From positions 2,668,001 through 2,732,000 of the forward strand of contig NC_079876.1 in the NCBI RefSeq assembly GCF_029227915.1: a stretch of 64,000 nt of DNA, read 5' to 3'. The notes beneath the pieces were generated by a model that saw only the letters and a program-made list of their open reading frames with translations, was not told where the DNA came from and made no database searches. The position numbers and the translations under genes were made by a program. Each line of letters opens with the position of its first letter. Positions within the stretch are counted from its first letter, which is position 1. Of the stretch, positions 49,120-61,100 are shown in pieces. Origin of the DNA: Hydractinia symbiolongicarpus. Lineage: Eukaryota; Cnidaria; Hydrozoa; Anthoathecata; Hydractiniidae.

Positions 49120-52100
49120 TCCCGGGCTTGGCCCGTATAGTCAAAAGTATACAAAAATAGTACCCAGGGAGTAAACTCATTTCCCGAACGATTTTTTAAT
49201 TTATTTTTTCACCACTTAAACGCATGAGACTTGTAGTTTTCAAAAATGTTTTCATTTTTGATGAGACGCTGAATAAAAGAAGTTTAATCGCCGGCAAACG
49301 AAAACCTGCGATTTCCCGTAATCCCGGACTCGGCCCGTATAGTCAAAAGTATACAAAGAAAGTACCCAGGGAGTAAACTCATTTCCCGAACGATTTTTTA
49401 AATTATATTTTCACCACTAAAACGCATAAGACTTGCAGTTTTCAAAAATGTTTTCTATTTTGATGAGACGCTGAATGAAAGAAGTTTAATCGCCGGCAAA
49501 CGAAAAACTGCGATTTCCCGTAAATCCCGGACTCGGCCCGTATAGTCAAAAGTATACAAAGAAAGTACCCAGGATGAAAACTCATTTGCCGAACGATTTT
49601 TTAAATTATTATTTCACCACTAAAGCCCATGAGACTTGTAGTTTTTAAAAATGTTTTCATGTTTGATGAGACGCTGAATAAAAGAAGTTTAATCGCCGGC
49701 AAACGAAAACCTGCGATTTCCCGTAAATCCCGGGCTTGGCCCGTATAGTCAAAAGTATACAAAGATAGTACCCAGGGACTAAACTCATTTCCCGAACGAT
49801 TTTTTAATTTATTTTTTCACCACTTAAACGCATGAGACTTGTAGTTTTCAAAAATGTTTTCATTTTTGATGAGACGCTGAATAAAAGAAGTTTAATCGCC
49901 GGCAAACGAAAACCTACGATTTCCCGTAAATCCCGGACTCGGCCCGTATAGTCAAAAGTATACAAAGAAAGTACCCAGGGAGTAAACTCATTTCCCGAAC
50001 GATTTTTTAAATTATATTTTCACCACTAAAACGCATGAGACTTGTAGTTTTCAAATATGTTTTCATTTTTGATGAGACGCTGAATGAAAGAAGTTTAATC
50101 GCCGGCAAACGAAAACCTGCGATTTCCCGTAAATCCCGGACTCGGCCCGTATAGTCAAAAGTATACAAAGAAAGTACCCAGGATGTAAACTCATTTCCCG
50201 AACGATTTTTTAATTTATTTTTTCACCACTAAAACGCATGAGACTTGTAGTTTTCAAAAATGTTTTCATTTCTGATGAGACGCTGAATAAAAGAAGTTTA
50301 ATCGCCGGCAAACGAAAACCTGCGACTTCCCGTAAATCCTGGACTCGGCCCGTATAGTCAAAAGTATACAAAGAAAGTACCCAGGGAGTAAACTCATTTC
50401 CCGAACGATTTTTTAAATTATATTTTCACCACTAAAACGCATGAGACTTGTAGTTTTCAAAAATGTTTTCATTTTTGATGAGACGCTGAAGGAAAGAAGT
50501 TTAATCGCCGGCAAAAGAAAACCTGCGATTTCCCGTAAATCCCGGACTCGGCCCGTATAGTCAAAAGTATACAAAGAAAGTACCCAGGATGTAAACTCAT
50601 TTCCCGATCGATTTTTTAAATTATTATTTCACCACTAAAGCCCATGAGACTTGTAGTTTTGAAAAATGTTTTCATTTTTGATGAGACGCTGAATAAAAGA
50701 AGTTTAATCGCCGGCAAACGAAAACCCGCGATTTCCCGCAAATCCCGGGCTTGGCCCGTATAGTCGAATGTATACAAAGAAAGTACCCTGTGAGTAAACA
50801 CATTTCCAGAACGATTTTTTAAGTTATTTTTTTACCACTAAAACGCATAAGACTTGTAGTTTTCAAAAATGTTTTCATTTCTGATGAGACGCTGAATAAA
50901 AGAAGTTTAATCGCCGGCAAACGAAAACCGAGATTTCCCGTAAATCCCGGGCTTGGCCCGTATAGTCAAAAGTATACAAAGATAGTACCCAGGGAGTAAA
51001 CTAATTTCCCGAACGATTTTTTAATTTATTTTTTCACCACTAAAGCCCATGAGACTTGTAGTTTTTAAAAATGTTTTCATGTTTGATGAGACGCTGAATA
51101 AAAGAAGTTTAATCGCCGGCAAACGAAAACCTGCGATTTCCCGTAAATCCCGGACTCGGCCAGTATAGTCAAAAGTATACAAAGAAAGTACCCAGGGAGT
51201 AAACTCATTTCCCGAACGATTTTTTAATTTATATTTTCACCACTAAAACGCATGAGACTTGTAGTTTTCAAAAATGTTTTCATTTTTGATGAGACGCTGA
51301 ATGAAAGAAGTTTAATCGCCGGCAAACGAAAACCTGCGATTTCCCGTAAATCCCGGACTCGGCCCGTATAGTCAAAAGTATACAAAGAAAGTACCCAGGG
51401 AGTAAACTCATTTCCCGAACGATTTTTTAATTTATATTTTCACCACTAAAACGCATGAGACTTGTAGTTTTCAAAAATGTTTTCATTTTTGATGAGACGC
51501 TGAATGAAAGAAGTTTAATCGCCGGCAAACGAAAACCTGCGATTTCCCGTAAATCCCGGACTCGGCCCGTATAGTCAAAAGTATACAAAGAAAGTACCCA
51601 GGATGTAAACTCATCTCCCGAACGATTTTTTAAATTATTATTTCACCACTAAAGCCCATGAGACTTGTAGTTTTTAAAAATGTTTTCATGTTTGATGAGA
51701 CGCTGAATAAAAGAAGTTTAATCGCCGGCAAACGAAAACCTGCGATTTCCCGTAAATCCCGGGCTTGGCCCGTATAGTCAAAAGTATACAAAAATAGTAC
51801 CCAGGGAGTAAACTCATTTCCCGAACGATTTTTTAATTTATTTTTTCACCACTTAAACGCATGAGACTTGTAGTTTTCAAAAATGTTTTCATTTTTGATG
51901 AGACGCTGAATAAAAGAAGTTTAATCGCCGGCAAACGAAAACCTGCGATTTCCCGTAATCCCGGACTCGGCCCGTATAGTCAAAAGTATACAAAGAAAGT
52001 ACCCAGGGAGTAAACTCATTTCCCGAACGATTTTTTAAATTATATTTTCACCACTAAAACGCATAAGACTTGCAGTTTTCAAAAATGTTTTCTATTTTGA

Positions 52101-53687
52101 TGAGACGCTGAATGAAAGAAGTTTAATCGCCGGCAAACGAAAAACTGCGATTTCCCGTAAATCCCGGACTCGGCCCGTATAGTCAAAAGTATACAAAGAA
52201 AGTACCCAGGATGAAAACTCATTTGCCGAACGATTTTTTAAATTATTATTTCACCACTAAAGCCCATGAGACTTGTAGTTTTTAAAAATGTTTTCATGTT
52301 TGATGAGACGCTGAATAAAAGAAGTTTAATCGCCGGCAAACGAAAACCTGCGATTTCCCGTAAATCCCGGGCTTGGCCCGTATAGTCAAAAGTATACAAA
52401 GATAGTACCCAGGGACTAAACTCATTTCCCGAACGATTTTTTAATTTATTTTTTCACCACTTAAACGCATGAGACTTGTAGTTTTCAAAAATGTTTTCAT
52501 TTTTGATGAGACGCTGAATAAAAGAAGTTTAATCGCCGGCAAACGAAAACCTACGATTTCCCGTAAATCCCGGACTCGGCCCGTATAGTCAAAAGTATAC
52601 AAAGAAAGTACCCAGGGAGTAAACTCATTTCCCGAACGATTTTTTAAATTATATTTTCACCACTAAAACGCATGAGACTTGTAGTTTTCAAATATGTTTT
52701 CATTTTTGATGAGACGCTGAATGAAAGAAGTTTAATCGCCGGCAAACGAAAACCTGCGATTTCCCGTAAATCCCGGACTCGGCCCGTATAGTCAAAAGTA
52801 TACAAAGAAAGTACCCAGGATGTAAACTCATTTCCCGAACGATTTTTTAATTTATTTTTTCACCACTAAAACGCATGAGACTTGTAGTTTTCAAAAATGT
52901 TTTCATTTTTGATGAGACGCTGAATAAAAGAAGTTTAATCGCCGGCAAACGAAAACCTGCGACTTCCCGTAAATCCTGGACTCGGCCCGTATAGTCAAAA
53001 GTATACAAAGAAAGTACCCAGGGAGTAAACTCATTTCCCGAACGATTTTTTAAATTATATTTTCACCACTAAAACGCATGAGACTTGTAGTTTTCAAAAA
53101 TGTTTTCATTTTTGATGAGACGCTGAAGGAAAGAAGTTTAATCGCCGGCAAAAGAAAACCTGCGATTTCCCGTAAATCCCGGACTCGGCCCGTATAGTCA
53201 AAAGTATACAAAGAAAGTACCCAGGATGTAAACTCATTTCCCGATCGATTTTTTAAATTATTATTTCACCACTAAAGCCCATGAGACTTGTAGTTTTGAA
53301 AAATGTTTTCATTTTTGATGAGACGCTGAATAAAAGAAGTTTAATCGCCGGCAAACGAAAACCCGCGATTTCCCGCAAATCCCGGGCTTGGCCCGTATAG
53401 TCGAATGTATACAAAGAAAGTACCCTGTGAGTAAACACATTTCCAGAACGATTTTTTAAGTTATTTTTTTACCACTAAAACGCATAAGACTTGTAGTTTT
53501 CAAAAATGTTTTCATTTCTGATGAGACGCTGAATAAAAGAAGTTTAATCGCCGGCAAACGAAAACCGAGATTTCCCGTAAATCCCGGGCTTGGCCCGTAT
53601 AGTCAAAAGTATACAAAGATAGTACCCAGGGAGTAAACTAATTTCCCGAACGATTTTTTAATTTATTTTTTCACCACTAAAACGCAT
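49120..53687 (-). repeat. Repeat pair at 2,637-bp offset (13 monomers)
   Basis: About 49,120-51,050 reappears at about 51,757-53,687. Markers are ACAAAAATAG at 49,151 and 51,788, CGATCGATTTTTT near 50,605 and 53,242, and the minus-strand frame at 50,616 and 53,253. The stretch 51,050-51,700 between them copies 48,210-48,860 at a different offset (2,839 bp; marker CCAGTATAG at 48,321 and 51,160). Confidence 0.82.
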
Positions 53688-54819
53688 GAGACTTGAAGTT
53701 TTCAAAAAGGTTTTCATTTTTGATGAGACGCTGAATAAAAGAAGTTTAATCGCCGGCAAACGAAAACCTGCGATTTCCCGTAAATCCCGGATTCGGCCCG
53801 TATAGTCAAAAGTATACAAAGAAAGTACCCAGGGAGTAAACTAATTTCCCAAACGATTTTTTAAATTGTTATTTCACCAGTAAAGCCCATGAGACTTGTA
53901 GTTTTTAAAAATGTTTTCATTTTTGATAAGACGCTGAATAAAAGAAGTTTAATCGCCGGCAAACGAAAACCTGCGATTTCCCGTAAATCCCGGACTCGGC
54001 CCGTATAGTCAAAAGTATACAAAGAAAGTACCCAGGAAGTAAACTCATTTTCCGAACGATTTTTTAAATTATTTTTTCACCACTAAAACGCATGAGACTT
54101 GTAGTTTTCAGAAATGTTTTCATTTTTGATGAGACGCTTAATGACAGTGGTTTAATCGCCGGAAAACGAAAACCCGCGATTTCCCGTAAATCCCGGGCTT
54201 GGATCGTATAGTCGAATGTATACAAAGAAAGTACCCTGTGAGTAAACTCATTTCCAAAACGATTTTTTAAATTATTTTTTCACCACTAAAACGCATGCGA
54301 CTTGTAGTTTTCAAAAATGTTTTTATTTTTGATGAGACGCTGAATGAAAGAAGTTTAATCGCCGGCAAACGAAATTCCGCGATTTCCCGTAAATCCCGGG
54401 CTTGGCCCGTATAGTCGAATGTATACAAAGGAAGTACCGAGGGAGTAAACTCATTTCCCGAACGATTTTTTAAATTTTTTTTTCACTACTAAAACGCATG
54501 AGACTTGTAGTTTTCAAAAATGTTTTCATTTTTGATGAGTCGCTTAATGAAAGAGGTTTAATCGCCGGCAAACGAAAACCTGCGATTTCCCGCAAATCCC
54601 GGGCTTGGCCCGTATAGTCGAATGTATACAAAGAAAGTACCCTGTGAGTAAACTCATTTCCAGAACGATTTTTTAAGTTATTTTTTTACCACTAAAACGC
54701 ATAAGACTTGTAGTTTTCAAAAATGTTTTCATTTTTGATGGGACGCTGAATAAAAGAAGTTTAATCGCCGGCAAACGAAAACCCGAGATTTCCCGTAAAT
54801 CCCGGACTCGGCCCGTATA

Positions 54820-57800
54820 GTCAAAAGTATACAAAGAAAGTACCCAGGATGTAAACTCATTTGCCGAACGATTTTTTAAATTATTATTTCACCACTAAAG
54901 CCCATGAGACTTGTAGTTTTTAAAAATGTTTTCATGTTTGATGAGACGCTGAATAAAAGAAGTTTAATCGCCGGCAAACGAAAACCTGCGATTTCCCGTA
55001 AATCCCGGACTCGGCCCGTATAGTCAAAAGTATACAAAGAAAGTACCCAGGGAGTAAACTCATTTCCCAAACGATTTTTTAATTTATATTTTCACCACTA
55101 AAACGCATGAGACTTGTAGTTTTCAAAAATGTTTTCATTTTTGATGAGACGCTGAATGAAAGAAGTTTAATCGCCGGCAAACGAAAACCTGCGATTTCCC
55201 GTAAATCCCGGACTCGGCCCGTATAGTCAAAAGTATACAAAGAAAGTACCCAGGATGTAAACTCATTTCCCGAACGATTTTTTAAATTATTATTTCACCA
55301 CTGAAGCCCATGAGACTTGTAGTTTTTAAAAATGTTTTCATGTTTGATGAGACGCTGAATAAAAGAAGTTTAATCGCCGGCAAACGAAAACCCGCGATTT
55401 CCCGCAAATCCCGGGCTTGGCCCGTATAGTCGAATGTATACAAAGAAAGTACCCTGTGAGTAAACTCATTTCCAGAACGATTTTTTAAGTTATTTTTGTA
55501 CCACTAAAACGCACAAGACTTGTACTTTTCAAAAATGTTTTCATTTCTGATGAGACGCTGAATAAAAGAAGTTTAATCGCCGGCAAACGAAAACCCGCGA
55601 TTTCCCGTAAATCCCGGGCTTGGCCCGTATAGTCAAAAGTATACAAAAATAGTACCCAGGATGTAAACTCATTTCCCGAACGATTTTTTAAATTATTATT
55701 TCACCACTGAAGCCCATGAGACTTGTAGTTTTTAAAAATGTTTTCATGTTTGATGAGACGCTGAATAAAAGAAGTTTAATCGCCGGCAAACGAAAACCCG
55801 CGATTTCCCGCAAATCCCGGGCTTGGCCTGTATAATCGAATGTATACAAAGAAAGTACCCTGTGAGTAAACTCATTTCCAGAACGATTTTTTAAGTTATT
55901 TTTGTACCACTAAAACGCACAAGACTTGTACTTTTCAAAAATGTTTTCATTTCTGATGAGACGCTGAATAAAAGAAGTTTAATCGCCGGCAAACGAAAAC
56001 CCGCGATTTCCCGCAAATCCCGGGCTTGGCCCGTATAGTTGAATGTATACAAAGAAAGTACCCTGTGAGTAAACTCATTTCCAGAACGATTTTTTAAGTT
56101 ATTTTTGTACCACTAAAACGCACAAGACTTGTACTTTTCAAAAATGTTTTCATTTCTGATGAGACGCTGAATAAAAGAAGTTTAATCGCCGGCAAACGAA
56201 AACCGAGATTTCCCGTAAATCCCGGGCTTGGCCCGTATAGTCAAAAGTATACAAAAATAGTACCCAGGGAGTAAACTCATTTCCCGAACGATTTTTTAAT
56301 TTATTTCTTCACCACTTAAACGCATGAGACTTGTAGTTTTCAAAAATGTTTTCATTTTTGATGAGACGCTGAATAAAAGAAGTTTAATCGCCGGCAAACG
56401 AAAACCTGCGATTTCCCGTAAATCCCGGACTCGGCCCGTATAGTCAAAAGTATACAAAAATAGTACCCAGGGAGTAAACTCATTTCCCGAACGATTTTTT
56501 AATTTATTTTTTCACCACTTAAACGCATGAGACTTGTAGTTTTCAAAAATGTTTTCATTTTTGATGAGACGCTGAATAAAAGAAGTTTAATCGCCGGCAA
56601 ACGAAAACCTGCGATTTCCCGTAAATCCCGGACTCGGCCCGTATAGTCAAAAGTATACAAAGAAAGTACCCAGGGAGTAAACTCATTTCCCGAACGATTT
56701 TTTAAATTATATTTTCACCACTAAAACGCATGAGACTTGTAGTTTTCAAAAATGTTTTCATTTTTGATGAGACGCTGAATGAAAGAAGTTTAATCGCCGG
56801 CAAACGAAAACCTGCGATTTCCCGTAAATCCCGGACTCGGCCCGTATAGTCAAAAGTATACAAAGAAAGTACCCAGGATGTAAACTCATTTGCCGAACGA
56901 TTTTTTAAATTATTATTTCACCACTAAAGCCCATGAGACTTGTAGTTTTTAAAAATGTTTTCATGTTTGATGAGACGCTGAATAAAAGAAGTTTAATCGC
57001 CGGCAAACGAAAACCCGCGATTTCCCGCAAATCCCGGGCTTGGCCCGTATAGTCGAATGTATACAAAGAAAGTACCCTGTGAGTAAACTCATTTCCAGAA
57101 CGATTTTTTAAGTTATTTTTTTACCACTAAAACGCATAAGACTTGTAGTTTTCAAAAATGTTTTTCATTTCTGATGAGACACTGAATAAAAGAAGTTTAA
57201 TCGCCAGCAAACGAAAACCTGCGATTTCCCGTAAATCCCGGACTCGGCCCGTATAGTCAAAAGTATACAAAGAAAGTACCCAGGATGTAAACTCATTTGC
57301 CGAACGATTTTTTAAATTATTATTTCACCACTAAAGCCCATGAGACTTGTAGTTTTTAAAAATGTTTTCATGTTTGATGAGACGCTGAATAAAAGAAGTT
57401 TAATCGCCGGCAAACGAAAACCTGCGATTTCCCGTAAATCCCGGACTCGGCCCGTATAGTCAAAAGTATACAAAGAAAGTACCCAGGGAGTAAACTCATT
57501 TTCCAAACGATTTTTTAATTTATATTTTCACCACTAAAACGCATGAGACTTGTAGTTTTCAAAAATGTTTTCATTTTTGATGAGACGCTGAATGAAAGAA
57601 GTTTAATCGCCGGCAAACGAAAACCTGCGATTTCCCGTAAATCCCGGACTCGGCCCGTATAGTCAAAAGTATACAAAGAAAGTACCCAGGATGTAAACTC
57701 ATTTCCCGAACGATTTTTTAAATTATTATTTCACCACTGAAGCCCATGAGACTTGTAGTTTTTAAAAATGTTTTCATGTTTGATGAGACGCTGAATAAAA

Positions 57801-58106
57801 GAAGTTTAATCGCCGGCAAACGAAAACCCGCGATTTCCCGCAAATCCCGGGCTTGGCCCGTATAGTCGAATGTATACAAAGAAAGTACCCTGTGAGTAAA
57901 CTCATTTCCAGAACGATTTTTTAAGTTATTTTTGTACCACTAAAACGCACAAGACTTGTACTTTTCAAAAATGTTTTCATTTCTGATGAGACGCTGAATA
58001 AAAGAAGTTTAATCGCCGGCAAACGAAAACCCGCGATTTCCCGTAAATCCCGGGCTTGGCCCGTATAGTCAAAAGTATACAAAAATAGTACCCAGGATGT
58101 AAACTC
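54820..58106 (-). repeat. Repeat pair at 2,436-bp offset (12 monomers) with a dimer expansion
   Basis: About 54,820-55,670 reappears at about 57,256-58,106; the minus-strand frame at 54,876 recurs at 57,312. Between them the rare monomer with TTTGTACCACTAAAACGCAC occurs at 55,495, 55,901 and 56,104, which are 406 and 203 bp apart. This is a small recent dimer and monomer expansion. Confidence 0.78.
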
Positions 58107-61100
58107 ATTTCCCGAACGATTTTTTAAATTATTATTTCACCACTGAAGCCCATGAGACTTGTAGTTTTCAGAAATGTTTTCATTTTTGATGAGACGCTTA
58201 ATGAAAGTGGTTTAATCGCCGGCAAACGAAAACCCGCGATTTCCCGTAAATCCCGGACTCGGCCCGTATAGTCAAAAGTATACAAAGAAAGTACCCAGGG
58301 AGTAAACTCATTTCCCGAACGATTTTTTAAATTATTTTTTCACCGCTAAAACGCATGAGACTTGTGGTTTTCAGAAATGTTTTCATTTTTGATGAGACGC
58401 TTAATGAAAGTGGTTTAATCGCCGGCAAACGAAAACCCGCGATTTCCCGTAAATCCTGGGCTTGCCCCGTATAGTCGAATGTATACAAAGAAAGTACCCT
58501 GTGAGTAAACTCATTTCCAAAACGATTTTTTAAATTATTTTTTCACCACTAAAACGCATGAGACTTGTAGTTCTCAAAAATGTTTTTATTTTTGATGAGA
58601 CGCTGAATGAAAGAAGTTTAATTGCCGGGAAACGAAAACCTGCGATTTCCCGTAAATCCCGGACTCGGCCCGTATAGTCAAAAGTATACAAAGAAAGTAC
58701 CCAGGGTGTAAACTCATTTCCCGAACGATTTTTTAAATTATTATTTCACCACTAAAGCCCATGAGACTTGTAGTTTTTAAAAATGTTTTCATTTTTGATG
58801 AGACGCTGAATAAAAGAAGTTTAATCGCCGGCAAACGAAAACCTGCGATTTCCCGTAAATCCCGGACTCGGCCCGTATAGTCAAAAGTATACAAAGTAAG
58901 TGCCCTGTGAGTAATCTCATTTCCAGAACGATTTTTTAAGTTATTTTTTTACCACTAAAACGCATAAGACTTGTAGTTTTCAAAAATGTTTTCATTTCTG
59001 ATGAGACGCTGAATAAAAGAAGTTTATTCACCGGCAAACGAAAACCGAGATTTCCCGTAAATCCCGGGCTTGGCCCGTATAGTCAAAAGTATACAAAGAT
59101 AGTACCCAGGGAGTAAACTCATTTCCTGAACGATTTTTTAATTTATTTTTTCACCACTAAAATGCATGAGACTTGTAGTTTTCAAAAATGTTTTCATTTT
59201 TGATGAGACGCTGAATAAAAGAAGTTTAATCGCCGCCAAACAAAAACCTGCGACTTCCCGTAAATCCCGGACTCGGCCCGTATAGTCAAAAGTATATAAA
59301 GAAAGTACCCAGGATGTAAACTCATTTCCCGAACGATTTTTTAAATTATTATTTCATCACTAAAGCCCATGAGACTTGTAGTTTTTAAAAATGTTTTCAT
59401 GTTTGATGAGACGCTGAATAAAAGAAGTTTAATCGCCGGCAAACGAAAACCGAGATTTCCCGTAAATCCCGGGCTTGGCCCGTATAGTCAAAAGTATACA
59501 AAGATAGTACCCAGGGAGTAAACTCATTTCCCGAACGATTTTTTAATTTATTTTTTCACCACTAAAACGCATGAGACTTGTAGTTTTCAAAAATGTTTTC
59601 ATTTTTGATGAGACGCTGAATAAAAGAAGTTTAATCACCGGCAAACGAAAACCTGCGATTTCCCGTAAATCCCGGACTCGGCCCGTATAGTCAAAAGTAT
59701 ACAAAGAAAGTACCCAGGGAGTAAACTAATTTCCCAAACGATTTTTTAAATTATTATTTCACCACTAAAGCCCATGAGACTTGTAGTTTTTAAAAATGTT
59801 TTCATTTTTGATGAGACGCTGAATAAAAGAAGTTTAATCACCGGCAAACGAAAACCTGCGATTTCCCGTAAATCCCGGACTCGGCCCGTATAATCAAAAG
59901 TATACAAAGAAAGTACCCAGGGAGTAAACTCATTTCCCGAACGATTTTTTAAATTATTTTTTCACCACTAAAACGCATGAGACTTGTAGTTTTCAGAAAT
60001 GTTTTCATTTTTGATGAGACGCTTAATGAAAGTGGTTTAATTGCCGGCAAACGAAAACACGCGATTTCCCGTAAATCCCGGACTCGGCCCGTATAGTCAA
60101 AAGTATACAAAGAAAGTACCCAGGGAGTAAACTCATTTCCCAAACGATTTTTTAAATTATTTTTTCACCACTAAAACGCATGAGACTTGTAGTTTTTAGA
60201 AATGTTTTCATTTTTGATGAGACGCTTAATGAAAGTGGTTTAATCGCCGGCAAACGAAAACCCGCGATTTCCCGTAAATCCCGGGCTTGGCCCGTATAGT
60301 CGAATGTATACAAAGAAAGTACCCTGTGAGTAAACTCATTTCCAAAACGATTTTTTAAATTATTTTTTCACCACTAAAAGGCATGAGACTTGTAGTTCTC
60401 AAAAATGTTTTTATTTTTGATGAGACGCTGAATGAAAGAAGTTTAATCGCCGGGAAACGAAAACCTGCGATTTCCCGTAAATCCCGGACTCGGTCCGTAT
60501 AGTCAAAAGTATACAAAAAAAGTACCCAGGGTGTTAACTCATTTCCCGAACGATTTTTTAAATTATTATTTCACCACTAAAGCCCATGAGACTTGTAGTT
60601 TTTAAAAATGTTTTCATTTTTGATGAGACGCTGAATAAAAGAAGTTTAATCGCCGGCAAACGAAAACCTGCGATTTCCCGTAAATCCCGGACTCGTCCCG
60701 TATAGTCAAAAGTATACAAAGAAAGTACCCTGTGAGTAATCTCATTTCCAGAACGATTTTTTAAGTTATTTTTTTACCACTAAAACGCATAAGACTTGTA
60801 GTTTTCAAAAATGTTTTCATTTCTGATGAGACGCTGAATAAAAGAAGTTTAATCGCCGGCAAACGAAAACCGAGATATCCCGTAAATCCCGGGCTTGGCC
60901 CGTATAGTCAAAAGTATACAAAGATAGTACCCAGGGATTAAACTCATTTCCCGAACGATTTTTTAATTTATTTTTTCACCACTAAAACGCATGAGACTTG
61001 TAGTTTTCAAAAATGTTTTCATTTTTGATGAGACGCTGAATAAAAGAAGTTTAATCGCCGGCAAACGAAAACCTGCGATTTCCCGTAAATCCCGGACTCG